Assembly: GCA_913043205.1 (NCBI GenBank) | Contig: CAJWLF010000010.1 | Coordinates: 23,865 to 87,864, forward strand | DNA length: 64,000 nt | Source: an uncultured Chloroflexota bacterium | Lineage (GTDB): Bacteria > Chloroflexota > UBA11872 > VXNJ01 | Direction of reading: 5' to 3' | Shown here: in pieces, positions 26,001 through 34,311 of the stretch | How the letters are laid out: each line of letters starts with the position of its first letter | Position numbering within the stretch: the stretch's first letter is position 1 | The notes under the pieces: generated by a model | The model's input: only the letters and a program-made list of their open reading frames with translations | What the model was told of the DNA's origin: nothing | Databases searched by the model: none | Translations under genes and position numbers: made by a program

Positions 26001-26430
26001 GGTACAGATTAAACATATAAAAACCAGCTGCTGTAACGGCAGCTGGTTTCCAATAGCTATAATGATTTGTATAACGCAGAAGACCACGAGTCATGAACGC
26101 CATACTGAGCCCAGGAGCGGCAAACCAAAACATCGACACTAGCCTTTGTGTGATTGACTCACTAACCCCAAGAGCCTGCAACCCCGCCTGCTGAGCGAAA
26201 ACAAGAAACGGCGCATGAACCACATTGTAGGGTGTACCAGCATTAAGAATTGGGTTCCAAGAATGCATCACATTTGAAAATTGCTCAGGGGTACGAGGCA
26301 ATGCCATATCCTCTGAAATGAATGTCGTATCCCACGATGCCCAGAAAGCCGGTGCGCAGCCCAGCATAAAGACTATTACGAACGGAAGGTAGTTACTGGT
26401 GAAAAACTCGCGGGTTGTGCGTACTACCAA
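23020..26430 (-). CDS. AftD/DUF3367-like GT-C glycosyltransferase, paralogue 2 of 3
   Basis: A protein of 1136 residues from a TTG. N-terminal multi-helix GT-C part with DWTWYQGWQEPYRPYSQIY and FFWVVRSPWFKFTFLTV, the soluble motif AVNWLSSQEVGFRVAVLP, a long beta-rich region, then LVFNESFDPRWQASIDG, YLLPVSGNYEIDIVYNPQ and a final helix. It probably adds a sugar from a polyprenyl-phosphate donor on the outer membrane face. Order on the strand is third; the gap to the small membrane gene upstream is nine bases and the following gene overlaps by 26. Paralogy to the genes at 19911 and 27498 is clear from collinear motifs, so the three arose by duplication. Confidence 0.78.
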   Translation of the reverse strand: MVVRTTREFFTSNYLPFVIVFMLGCAPAFWASWDTTFISEDMALPRTPEQFSNVMHSWNPILNAGTPYNVVHAPFLVFAQQAGLQALGVSESITQRLVSMFWFAAPGLSMAFMTRGLLRYTNHYSYWKPAAVTAAGFYMFNLYLEHVWISFNLAVIGSLTVFPAAIGLLFFIYEGRIKLQYSAFWMVVIALIGAPIGINPPMAIVVGIGLLCFCLTYILISEKYKSFRQSGSVLVKTCALFVIALLASSFWLIPFLGQIGSTASGEITAARDLAASWLTGLSANTSFANVLRFQGDWTWYQGWQEPYRPYSQIYRDNSVLGALSWFIPALSVIGLLAKGPRIRIYFGVISLIGLILSMGVHPPMKEVYLWLTTNIPFFWVVRSPWFKFTFLTVVGFSFLSGLGVIYLLQCVKRFSDNRPKSLLSAILAVTVIMANVIYAYPVSTGAMYTSAEERKFLPEHRFTMPELESQAVNWLSSQEVGFRVAVLPDTTVWSDESGFTGFSPMLAQMGSVPVVYPFATVYGSLVSPTNGALNSAIYKSLYEKQTDRVSELLQLLGVKYLLHATGTRHWLYAGDSDHPDWVRERIAEQKGIKFERSFGSWDFYNTEKMLPHFFLAKEPALVVGGVESIVSLIGTEFLTNPNLAFSSQLDSVTINRLLNSSKTKVVFLDAGELQLSLDLIPEEFRYRSPKLGSRQVVEIPASGNYQVWLRTRDRSAFPSGTLKFAGHSMDVNVPAEPDAPQWLLLSEEMRLTAGKQELLGNLVGGDVAQVVIVPQEAISSIKSLVGNELAVRSRAAFMYMSELLPNRDSLTIPEQSFPVTVMSASGLGSSEVIDSYGPWQWVTDQSMPTIAINNALDVETTTNISLTLRSHGQPRDVYIYVNDDPPIIEPVAADLPEQILLSNVVLQPGGNTLRIYSPFAGSQIEGRNLSIGVKPDSLRVGRLRLPFAVNVPVAGQYRIELRGYGESSSDTLPNVELDGKAIMLVKSDGVGGATFVAVTELSPSNKELIVDQNWSEHYVLRIIPSNMQIETGNNTDAVAVVSRSPTNYKVEVNADEGDYLVFNESFDPRWQASIDGRKLAHLRTNSFASAYLLPVSGNYEIDIVYNPQRLFLWGAIITLSTMMISVVVSAISLFRR

Positions 26431-26439
26431 AACTTACGA

Positions 26440-27501
26440 CTACCTAATACCGTCGGACCGGTCAGCCCTAATTACATACAAAGCCACTCTTCCAATCAGC
26501 GCCAACAATATCAATATTTCTAGTATCGCAGCTACAAAATTGGCCGCGTCATCCAAATGTATCAATAGCAATGCAATAATTGCCGCCAGTAGCACGCCTG
26601 CTACTACGCATACACCACGCCATACTATATCTACTGTAGTTTTAGAAACTTTAATCCAGGTAATCCCATGCGTCATAACCATCACGGGCGATCCAAATAA
26701 AATCAACATACCTATACTTCCACCCCAAAAAGCATCACTTATTTCAGTCATGTAATACCGGCTAAAGTGAGGTTCGAACACTATTGCTGATGCAAGCATG
26801 GCCGCAGCCGATACAGGAACAGTGCTTAACAAAACAATTGTTCTGTATCTGAAAACCATGAATGTAATAGCTGCCGATATTACTAGAAGTGCCATGCCAT
26901 AGCTTGCCGATACTCTAAAATTCTCATCAAGCAACGCAGTCACTAGTTCTCTCAATCGGGTTTTGACAGTCGGGGATATGCTTAACCGCACTTCAGGATC
27001 TGTTGGTGAACCATTGATAGTGACCCCTCCAGAAGCCATATCCTTACGATGCGTGGCTAACATAATTGCTGGGCCACCACTGCGAGAATCCGATTCAACC
27101 TCAAAGATGACTGTGTTGTCTTGCCCTACATCAACGGGCGCAGGTAGCTCAGGAGAAAAGAGGTGATAGCCACCCAAAGGGGGGCCACATTGATCTATAA
27201 ACGGAACTTTCTGTTCATAAAGTATCGTTCGCTTGGGATCATCATCACGAATTCTCAAGTTAAATATCACCGGGTCTTCCCCTACTTGGAGACCCAAAAC
27301 GTAATATTCAACGCCAGTGACTACCCCAAATGGAATTCTTGCCACCTGCGAAATACTACCGGTAGGAGGCATTCTGTAAATCTGTTGGACTGAACCGATA
27401 GGCCAAAGACGAAACTCTCGCTCAACCAAAAACGCCGAAATTGCCACCGCTGCCGACAGAAGCATAAGAACAATAATTTCCATCCCTAACCTAAGTTTCA
27501 C
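26440..27501 (-). CDS. Membrane protein with extracytoplasmic beta module, GT-C operon partner
   Basis: A protein of 353 residues. One N-terminal membrane segment (about 8-26) is followed by a beta-rich domain (about 30-180, NLRIRDDDPKRTILYEQK, then AIMLATHRKD), and then about five membrane helices in the C-terminal half. No catalytic motif was recognised. The beta domain resembles in layout the modules at the N-terminus of the 979-residue GT-C enzyme and in the small proteins at 35935 and 44741. Its ATG overlaps the stop of the 1156-residue GT-C gene by four bases, so it is co-translated with it. A role as glycan-binding or complex-forming subunit is inference only. Confidence 0.6.
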   Translation of the reverse strand: MKLRLGMEIIVLMLLSAAVAISAFLVEREFRLWPIGSVQQIYRMPPTGSISQVARIPFGVVTGVEYYVLGLQVGEDPVIFNLRIRDDDPKRTILYEQKVPFIDQCGPPLGGYHLFSPELPAPVDVGQDNTVIFEVESDSRSGGPAIMLATHRKDMASGGVTINGSPTDPEVRLSISPTVKTRLRELVTALLDENFRVSASYGMALLVISAAITFMVFRYRTIVLLSTVPVSAAAMLASAIVFEPHFSRYYMTEISDAFWGGSIGMLILFGSPVMVMTHGITWIKVSKTTVDIVWRGVCVVAGVLLAAIIALLLIHLDDAANFVAAILEILILLALIGRVALYVIRADRSDGIR

Positions 27502-30500
27502 AGCGCATCACCCCGTACTTTCCGAGGTAGAGCAAAATACACAGAAGCTCCTACCATGGCCAACCAAGCCAGAATAGATGCCAGTAGTGAAATATCAGCC
27601 AGTTTTTGATGACTAAAAGTCAATTCGATCTCATGTACACCTTCGGCGAAGTCTTCAATAAGGAATCCATTAGCAAACCCACTCACCTCAAAATGCTGAC
27701 TTACATGCACCCCATTAACCCTTGCTTCCCATCTAGGATCAAACAATTCGTTAAATATGAGTACATATGGCTCTTTGCTATCTGCTGTAGCGCGAATATG
27801 TGTGTTGGATATCCTTTCAAAATCAATAGCAAGGTTTGCACTGGCGGCGTCCGGATTAACGACCGGCCCTCCCAAAAGAACAGGAATGCGGGACCCATGA
27901 GGCTGGATGATTTCAACTAAGTGATCACCTTCGGATAGCTCCACAGTAGCACTGAATAAATTAGCTCTCCCAGTCCTCTCGAAAGTATCTGTTATATCTT
28001 CACCGTTAACCATTACATTTGCGGGAGGAAGGCCTCCAGAAGGAATTCGGACATCAGGGATTAAAATTACCTGGTACCTGCCTGGAACTGACGTGCCAAA
28101 ATCTCGAGTTCTTCTCAAAAACCCAGCCTGAAACGGAAGCTTGAACTCTAACGACGCATACACACCAGGCGAAACCTCAGTTTCAGGATTGGGACAATAC
28201 AACAATAGGTAGTTTCGACCAGGTTTTAACACAACACCAGGCATCAATATATCTCTGAAGCGTCCGTCAGGGATCTGATATATACCAACGACTTCATCCT
28301 CTGTCCTCACCCATAGTTGCCTAGGCCCAGACACCGATCTAACACTCATCCCAACTGCAATTTTCATAACTTCATCGGTAGGATTATCCACATAGAGATG
28401 CCTCAACTGTTTTTGAGCAGTTGTGACTCTGCGAATATCAATCGGTGAATTGGAATCTGTCGCCATCCATCCATGATGCAACCCAACAGGGAATTCTACT
28501 TCAGCATCGTAAACGTCAGATCCTGAGTAATCGTTAAATGATAACCAAGAAGATCCTTCAGATACATTAGTCCCCAGCGTGGATGATGTGGCTCTCAAAT
28601 CTTTGGGAACGACCACTAAGGTGACGTCTTGTGTAACAAGTGCTGGATCAGGTAATCCAAGGATTACCTCGGCATTTAAAGTTTGAAACTCAGCAACTTT
28701 TGCCCACGTATTTGCGGTAGCTACGTCGTACAAGGTAGGTTGCACCACCGGAGTTCCATCGACAGTAACATTTGCCCATCCCACATCAGGATCGATCGTA
28801 TTGTTAAACGCAAAATAAAGTCTCTCTTCAGGGGTTAACACAGAAAGATCTAGCGGAACCGTTTTCTGCCATATTTCATACTCACCGGGACCACCCAACG
28901 TCAAAGTTAAACTCTCGGAATTACGTTCTAAAACTACAGCCTCTGTCGCGGCTATCGTATTCAGGTACAGCTCATCTGTTGGATTCACTTGAACTACAGA
29001 TAGCGCATCATCTTCATGCTCAATTAAATGGTGTACGGCCGACGCATCGTTGCGTGGGGCAAGAACTACTGCCCCATCAGTTAAGCTAGCAAACTCGCTG
29101 GTAGGAGCCAGTCCTGCTAACCCTGTATTAGCTACTATCACCGATTTCGTCCCCCACACTAACGGCCTGGGATTGGGCACCCCATAAAAATCAATCGGTC
29201 CTATGGAAGGATGTTGCTCAAGTCCTGAAGCTAAAAGTAGCGGACCAGGGTCAGTGGGTCGGTCCCTACCGACATTGAAATACCGCCTATTTACATCATT
29301 TTGCTGCATCACCAATGAAATGCCAGACTGCTGCAGAACGGTTAGCCCACTACCACCATAACTCCCCAGCAATGCAGCATAATTAGCTACAGAAGCTTGG
29401 CTCGGCTCTAGCAAATTTACGAATGGTATATCAGTAAATTCAGAAACTGCCGGCGAATAGCTAGTAAATCCCCAATCAGTAGTCATTCTTCGAGCCGGAG
29501 GGAGAGTCAATATTCGTGGAGCATCTTGCTGCTTTATCCAGTCCAAAGCTGTCGTTAGATAACTAGGGAGTACTACTTGCTGGCTGGGCAAAGGTGAAGA
29601 TGAGGGGCGTATCACAAAGAACTCACCATAAGCTATAGGCAACTGCACGTATCCATACATCACCCCAATAACTATAACTACGAATCCTCTGCCGAATTTA
29701 GGAAGAATAGAATAGTCGCCAAAAATCTTCCGAAGCATCGAATTAACCTGTGATTTAACTGCAACTAATCCGAATCCAACTAATGGTGCCAACCCCAACA
29801 ACATGATGCCCGTAGCTTTGTACCAAGGGCTACGTATGACCCAAAAAGCGGGCACGTTATCCCAAAGCCATCGAAAAACAGGGCCACCCGGCCCATTTAA
29901 ACCAGAGCTTATAAACATCCCTGTAAGGACCAGTGTGCCAAAGTAAAGGAGAATCGCCCGTTTTGTTCCCGACAAAGCAATTAGTCCTAGGATAAAAGGA
30001 ATCAATGCTGCCAGCATCTTTATGGGAACACTCAAAATCTCGGGAGCGTAAGGAACGTAAGGCACCCCTTTCCATCCTTCGTACCACACCCACGCTCCTT
30101 GCATACCCATCACATGTACCGGTGTTGTTGATTTGGATAGAGATTTAAGATGGTTAAAAGAATGTTCCTGGGTACCCGCCATAACAAAAACGTGTTGAGC
30201 TCCCGGGCCGACCAATGCAACTGCTTGTGGAAACCACCAATACGCATTGACCAAAGCTGTAAAAGCAAGGGCAGCACAAGAAAACATCAAAGCTAACCGA
30301 CAACCTGCCCAGTCTTTTTGCCTTGCGGACAACACTACATACCCAACTACCGCCAACGGCACAGGAATCAAAGAGGTCAAAAGCATCGGGGGATTGACAC
30401 CCAATCCTGATGCGATAATAGAGGTTGCTCCAAATGCAAGGGCTCCACGAATAGGACGTCTAGATTTAAAGCTCCAAAACGTAATTCCAACCAATACAGG

Positions 30501-30968
30501 CAACGCCGCATATGAGCTCAGATTGGCTATATTTACACCTTGCCACATGGGCTCCTGGTAAAAATTGAGCATGTAGACAAAAACAGCAGCAGCGCGAGCC
30601 AACTTCTTGCCGGTGATTTGGGTCATCAGGAAATACATCCCTAGCCCGGCCAACATATACCAGGTAACAAACTGTAATCTCTGGGCTGTTTCCACGGAAA
30701 ACCCTATGGTGCGAAACAACGCTGGCCAGAAGAAGAAAAATACTGCCGGTAACCGGTCGTCAGGAGCAACACCGAAATTCGACCTATAACTCCACGTACT
30801 GAACAAATCCAACCATTGATTCCAATCCATAGGCAGAATGAAATCCTCAGATTTAGCAATCTTCCCAATATCAGCCCATTGAATAGGTAGAATTCCCAGC
30901 AATATGGTAATTAGAAGGTCCCAGCTAGTGGCTACCCGCCGTACTAACCGACTAAATCCAACTAACAC
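27498..30968 (-). CDS. AftD/DUF3367-like GT-C glycosyltransferase, paralogue 1 of 3
   Basis: A protein of 1156 residues from a GTG, the first gene of the four-gene minus-strand operon. It has the same plan as the other two paralogues: multi-helix part with AWVWYEGWKGVPYVPYAPE and FWVIRSPWYKATGIMLL, soluble motif ALDWIKQQDAPRILTLPP, an extended beta-rich region of several hundred residues, LIFNELFDPRWEARVNG near the end, and one final helix. The AftD-like family transfers sugars from polyprenyl-phosphate donors to growing cell-surface glycans; the beta-rich regions probably bind carbohydrate. It is the most divergent of the three in the membrane part. Donor and acceptor are unknown. Confidence 0.78.
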   Translation of the reverse strand: MLVGFSRLVRRVATSWDLLITILLGILPIQWADIGKIAKSEDFILPMDWNQWLDLFSTWSYRSNFGVAPDDRLPAVFFFFWPALFRTIGFSVETAQRLQFVTWYMLAGLGMYFLMTQITGKKLARAAAVFVYMLNFYQEPMWQGVNIANLSSYAALPVLVGITFWSFKSRRPIRGALAFGATSIIASGLGVNPPMLLTSLIPVPLAVVGYVVLSARQKDWAGCRLALMFSCAALAFTALVNAYWWFPQAVALVGPGAQHVFVMAGTQEHSFNHLKSLSKSTTPVHVMGMQGAWVWYEGWKGVPYVPYAPEILSVPIKMLAALIPFILGLIALSGTKRAILLYFGTLVLTGMFISSGLNGPGGPVFRWLWDNVPAFWVIRSPWYKATGIMLLGLAPLVGFGLVAVKSQVNSMLRKIFGDYSILPKFGRGFVVIVIGVMYGYVQLPIAYGEFFVIRPSSSPLPSQQVVLPSYLTTALDWIKQQDAPRILTLPPARRMTTDWGFTSYSPAVSEFTDIPFVNLLEPSQASVANYAALLGSYGGSGLTVLQQSGISLVMQQNDVNRRYFNVGRDRPTDPGPLLLASGLEQHPSIGPIDFYGVPNPRPLVWGTKSVIVANTGLAGLAPTSEFASLTDGAVVLAPRNDASAVHHLIEHEDDALSVVQVNPTDELYLNTIAATEAVVLERNSESLTLTLGGPGEYEIWQKTVPLDLSVLTPEERLYFAFNNTIDPDVGWANVTVDGTPVVQPTLYDVATANTWAKVAEFQTLNAEVILGLPDPALVTQDVTLVVVPKDLRATSSTLGTNVSEGSSWLSFNDYSGSDVYDAEVEFPVGLHHGWMATDSNSPIDIRRVTTAQKQLRHLYVDNPTDEVMKIAVGMSVRSVSGPRQLWVRTEDEVVGIYQIPDGRFRDILMPGVVLKPGRNYLLLYCPNPETEVSPGVYASLEFKLPFQAGFLRRTRDFGTSVPGRYQVILIPDVRIPSGGLPPANVMVNGEDITDTFERTGRANLFSATVELSEGDHLVEIIQPHGSRIPVLLGGPVVNPDAASANLAIDFERISNTHIRATADSKEPYVLIFNELFDPRWEARVNGVHVSQHFEVSGFANGFLIEDFAEGVHEIELTFSHQKLADISLLASILAWLAMVGASVYFALPRKVRGDAL

Positions 30969-31042
30969 TCTGGCAAACTCCTAGAATCTGGATGCATTTC
31001 ATCCGATGAACAAGCACTGCCGAAAAGAATCCCGCACCTTGG

Positions 31043-32062
31043 ATGCTCAACACGCTATTCTACGGTAGTGATCAACTATTGAGCGACAAATGGAATGATT
31101 GGATGATGAATTCGGAATCAAGTCCGTGTGCAGTCTGTGGAAACCCAGGCTGTGTCGATACGGGAATGCGACCAACATCACCGTACAAGCAAGGTTACAA
31201 ATTTGCGTTGTTTCAATGCGTTTCTTGTCAGTCAATGAACACTCAACCGAGCCCGTCAGACGCTGATTTATCAAAATATTATGACTCCGGAGAGTATTAC
31301 TCTACCAAAGAGGCGACACAAGGAGGAGTTCGAAAATTAGGTTGGTTAGATCGTTTACGCAGATATGCAAGAAGATGCTGTGTGAAGTACTACTGGGGAA
31401 CCCAACCGCAAACCATGAGCACCCTAGATCATGCCATAGCCACATTTGGGAAAAATCGATTCGGATGGCCTCCGGATTCCCTAACAGGCTCCCGTATGTT
31501 AGATGTAGGATGTGGGGACGGCACCTTTATTCAAGAAGCTAATGAGGTCGGATGGGACGCTATTGGATTAGAGACTTCTAGTGTGGCGGTCGCAAACGCA
31601 AAAAAACTGGGCATCCAAGTAGTCCAAGGAGAACTAACAGATGATTGTTTTGAATCACAGTCTTTTGACGTGATTCGAATATGGAGTGTTTTGGAACATG
31701 TACGAGATCCCATTGCCACACTAAACAAAGCACATAATCTCCTGCGGCCAGGTGGCTGGCTAGTTGTTCAAGTTCCAAACGCCAAAAGCACTATTGCCAA
31801 ACTACTTGGAGAACGCTGGTCGGGCTGGGATGTCCCGGTTCATTTAACTCATTTTAATAAGAAATCACTGGAGTTGGCTGCTACGTCCACAGGATTTGAC
31901 ATGGCAACCGTGCACAACGCCTCAACTGGAACGTTGTCTAGCTCTATTGCTTATGGAGGTAGTTCGGCAGGTAGGATAATCGTGGTTTTTGTAGACAAGC
32001 TTATAGATGCTATGGGCCAAGGAGATTGTATCGTGTTATTTGCACGAAGGCCTCTACAATAA
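31043..32062 (+). CDS. SAM methyltransferase with N-terminal zinc-finger-like motif
   Basis: A protein of 339 residues. The N-terminal part has CAVCGNPGC (29-37) and CVSC (59-62), a four-to-five-cysteine probable zinc site seen in Methyltransf_23-type proteins of glycan clusters. The class-I SAM domain follows: MLDVGCGDGTF (151-161), GLETSSVAVA, FDVIRIWSVLEHV and LLRPGGWLVVQVPN. The substrate is unknown; the setting suggests a sugar or lipid-linked glycan. It starts 74 bases from the divergent GT-C operon, so they share one promoter region. Its stop codon directly abuts the end of the convergent GNAT gene with no spacer. An ATG at codon 21 or 22 is a possible later start. Confidence 0.82.
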   Translation: MLNTLFYGSDQLLSDKWNDWMMNSESSPCAVCGNPGCVDTGMRPTSPYKQGYKFALFQCVSCQSMNTQPSPSDADLSKYYDSGEYYSTKEATQGGVRKLGWLDRLRRYARRCCVKYYWGTQPQTMSTLDHAIATFGKNRFGWPPDSLTGSRMLDVGCGDGTFIQEANEVGWDAIGLETSSVAVANAKKLGIQVVQGELTDDCFESQSFDVIRIWSVLEHVRDPIATLNKAHNLLRPGGWLVVQVPNAKSTIAKLLGERWSGWDVPVHLTHFNKKSLELAATSTGFDMATVHNASTGTLSSSIAYGGSSAGRIIVVFVDKLIDAMGQGDCIVLFARRPLQ

Positions 32063-33277
32063 TCACCACCCGGAAATCTGAGTCGCATCCATGTACTGAA
32101 ATTGGAACAACCAGTTGAATGCGTCATTTACCAACATCTCGCCAGCATAAAACACCACAGATCCGTCACTTAATTCCTTTTCCCAATCTTTGATGCCCAA
32201 CAACAGTCTTGGAAACACCCCATTCTTAAATTCAATTCGCGAATCCCTCTGTAGTGGATCAGAAAGAGTTACGGTATTGTTCGTAAGTTGTATACCAATT
32301 ACTTCGTTTCCTGCTTGTAATGCAAGCCTGCTCGACTTAAATCCGAGCTCCATAGCTCTTTCCGTTAAATATGTCTTAAGTTGCTCAAACACCCCTCGCA
32401 ACGAAACAAGCGTGCACATATGCTCACCTGGCACTACCTTCCAAGGAAATCCTGGGGTATTCCTCACTAAAAGAGATGCAGGATTGCCATGCACCCGGAA
32501 TTCACTAGCTTCAGAATTAGCTTCGCGCACAACCGCACTAATTGCAGCGCTGGGGTTGGGATCCTCAGAATCATCGAATAGCAATTTCTTTAGAGTGGGT
32601 AAACCTTGGGTATTTTCAACAAACGCAGCCGCCACAATACCTGAGTCCCTAAGTACGCTCATCCAATTCCCTCCATCCGATACGTCATAATGCTGCGCCG
32701 GTACACCGGTCATTTTCGTAGCGAGTCGTTTCCTTAATCGGGCTATATCGGAGGAATTACCATTATCGGCTATACGCACTTGAAGTTTTTGATTGATCGG
32801 CAACGACCCAACATCGACGGTTGCTGATAATCGTCGTTCCAGAACCCTAAACCCACGCCTCTCATACATATCAAATGCGGGACCTTTTTCCTTATGCGCA
32901 ACCAGCCAAATCAAAGACGCATCAAGTCGTCTGGATAACTCCATAGACCGATTAATCAAAGCCGACCCAACACCACTCATCCTATTGTCCGAATGCACAA
33001 TAACTTGCCCTATATTTGCTACTCGAAGGAGTGATTCGCCGTGGCGGACGGTCCGCAAAGCAACCATACTGTGACCCACAGGCACACCATCAACCTCCGC
33101 GATAACAATTGATTCTTCTTGCAATCCGACATCATTAAATTTAGCAGCGTAACGAACGGGCTTCATCCACCCCATCTGCTCCAACCAGGGAGCAACAATT
33201 GTGTCGTCCCCTATCTGCCAGAACCGAAACTGCAAAGACGTCATACTCGCTCTTTTTCTTAAGGCGAAGCCTTGCAT
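32063..33277 (-). CDS. GNAT acetyltransferase with C-terminal SCP2-like domain
   Basis: A protein of 404 residues. An N-terminal GNAT domain shows the acetyl-CoA loop RMSGVGSA (99-106, R-x-x-G-x-G) and MYERRGFRVLER. A second, weaker GNAT-like half seems to follow. The last 110 residues or so have the look of a sterol-carrier-protein-2 fold (DSRIEFKNGVFPRLLLG). This N-GNAT/SCP2 plan is that of the Eis family, whose members acetylate aminoglycosides, lysines or small amines. Inside a glycan cluster it may N-acetylate an amino sugar, which would fit the DegT aminotransferase (inference). An ATG at 33244 is an alternative start. It abuts the convergent methyltransferase gene. Confidence 0.65.
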   Translation of the reverse strand: MQGFALRKRASMTSLQFRFWQIGDDTIVAPWLEQMGWMKPVRYAAKFNDVGLQEESIVIAEVDGVPVGHSMVALRTVRHGESLLRVANIGQVIVHSDNRMSGVGSALINRSMELSRRLDASLIWLVAHKEKGPAFDMYERRGFRVLERRLSATVDVGSLPINQKLQVRIADNGNSSDIARLRKRLATKMTGVPAQHYDVSDGGNWMSVLRDSGIVAAAFVENTQGLPTLKKLLFDDSEDPNPSAAISAVVREANSEASEFRVHGNPASLLVRNTPGFPWKVVPGEHMCTLVSLRGVFEQLKTYLTERAMELGFKSSRLALQAGNEVIGIQLTNNTVTLSDPLQRDSRIEFKNGVFPRLLLGIKDWEKELSDGSVVFYAGEMLVNDAFNWLFQFQYMDATQISGW

Positions 33278-33340
33278 GAATGTTCACCCAAACACTGCTT
33301 CTGAATAACAACATACTCCCTGGATAAATGTGACCAGAAG

Positions 33341-34309
33341 TCAGGATTTTTCGGGAGCATTCGAGAAATACTTTATCGTCTCTCTTAGGCCATCTTCTAG
33401 AGATGTTTTCGATTGCCAGCCTACAAGTTCTCGTATGCGAGTCACATCAGGTACTCTCCTGGGAATATCTTCATAGCTATCCCCAAACACTTCGACATGC
33501 GGAATAGTTTCAATAGCAGAGGAAAAACCACCTACACTCTTCATAGTTTCAGCTAATTCTAATACTGAAGTTTCAATGTCTGTGCCGATATTCATGACTG
33601 TATTTGCGGACGTGGGAGACAGAGAACCTTGAACAATCCCTTTAGCTGCATCTTCGACATAACAGAAGGTCCGCGTCTGGCTACCATCCCCATGTACTTG
33701 AACAGGTTTGCCTGAAAGAAACCTGTCTAGGAATACAGCTATTACTCTGCCTGCCCCCAAAGAATCCAAGCGAGGGCCGTAAATATTGAATAGTCTATAC
33801 ACTACAAATTCGAGACCATTCCTCTGGTGTTGGGCAAATATGTAGTGTTCCACAGCAGCCTTAGATGTTGCGTAGCACCAGCGATTAATTGAAGTTGAAC
33901 CTAAAACTCTGTCCGACTCTTCCGTCCACGGTAAATCTGGATTGCGACCATACACCTCGGAAGTAGAAGTGAAAATCAGCTTCTTTTCATAACGAGAAGC
34001 CAAATCAACCACCCGGAGTCCGGCCAGAAGGTCCATCTCTATTGTCCTAAGTGGATCTTCTACGTACACACGCGGATCTGCGATGGCGGCCAAATGGTAA
34101 ATCAAATCCGCACTGCGAATTTCCCTATCTATCAGTAATTCTTCAGTAACAGACCCCTGAATATGGCGAAACCTAGCATTGTTCATCAAATGCTCAACCT
34201 TCGCTCCATCAGACAAATCTAAGGATACGACTTCATGGTCTCTACGAATATGCTCTTCGCACACGTACGACCCCACAAAGCCAGCACCACCCGTAACTAG
34301 TATCTTCAA
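33341..34309 (-). CDS. NAD-dependent nucleotide-sugar epimerase/dehydratase (extended SDR)
   Basis: A protein of 322 residues, the family's usual length. The NAD-binding GGAGFVG is at 7-13, TSTSEVYG holds the catalytic Ser/Thr, and Tyr146-x-x-x-Lys150 (YATSK) completes the triad. YRLFNIYGPR and the sugar-nucleotide-binding stretch VQVHGDGSQTRTFCYVEDA are typical of UDP-glucose 4-epimerases and UDP-glucuronate decarboxylases (UXS), between which I cannot decide; the latter would give UDP-xylose. The start is a TTG three bases after the upstream membrane-protein gene, so translation is coupled to it. Confidence 0.85.
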   Translation of the reverse strand: MKILVTGGAGFVGSYVCEEHIRRDHEVVSLDLSDGAKVEHLMNNARFRHIQGSVTEELLIDREIRSADLIYHLAAIADPRVYVEDPLRTIEMDLLAGLRVVDLASRYEKKLIFTSTSEVYGRNPDLPWTEESDRVLGSTSINRWCYATSKAAVEHYIFAQHQRNGLEFVVYRLFNIYGPRLDSLGAGRVIAVFLDRFLSGKPVQVHGDGSQTRTFCYVEDAAKGIVQGSLSPTSANTVMNIGTDIETSVLELAETMKSVGGFSSAIETIPHVEVFGDSYEDIPRRVPDVTRIRELVGWQSKTSLEDGLRETIKYFSNAPEKS

Positions 34310-34311
34310 TT

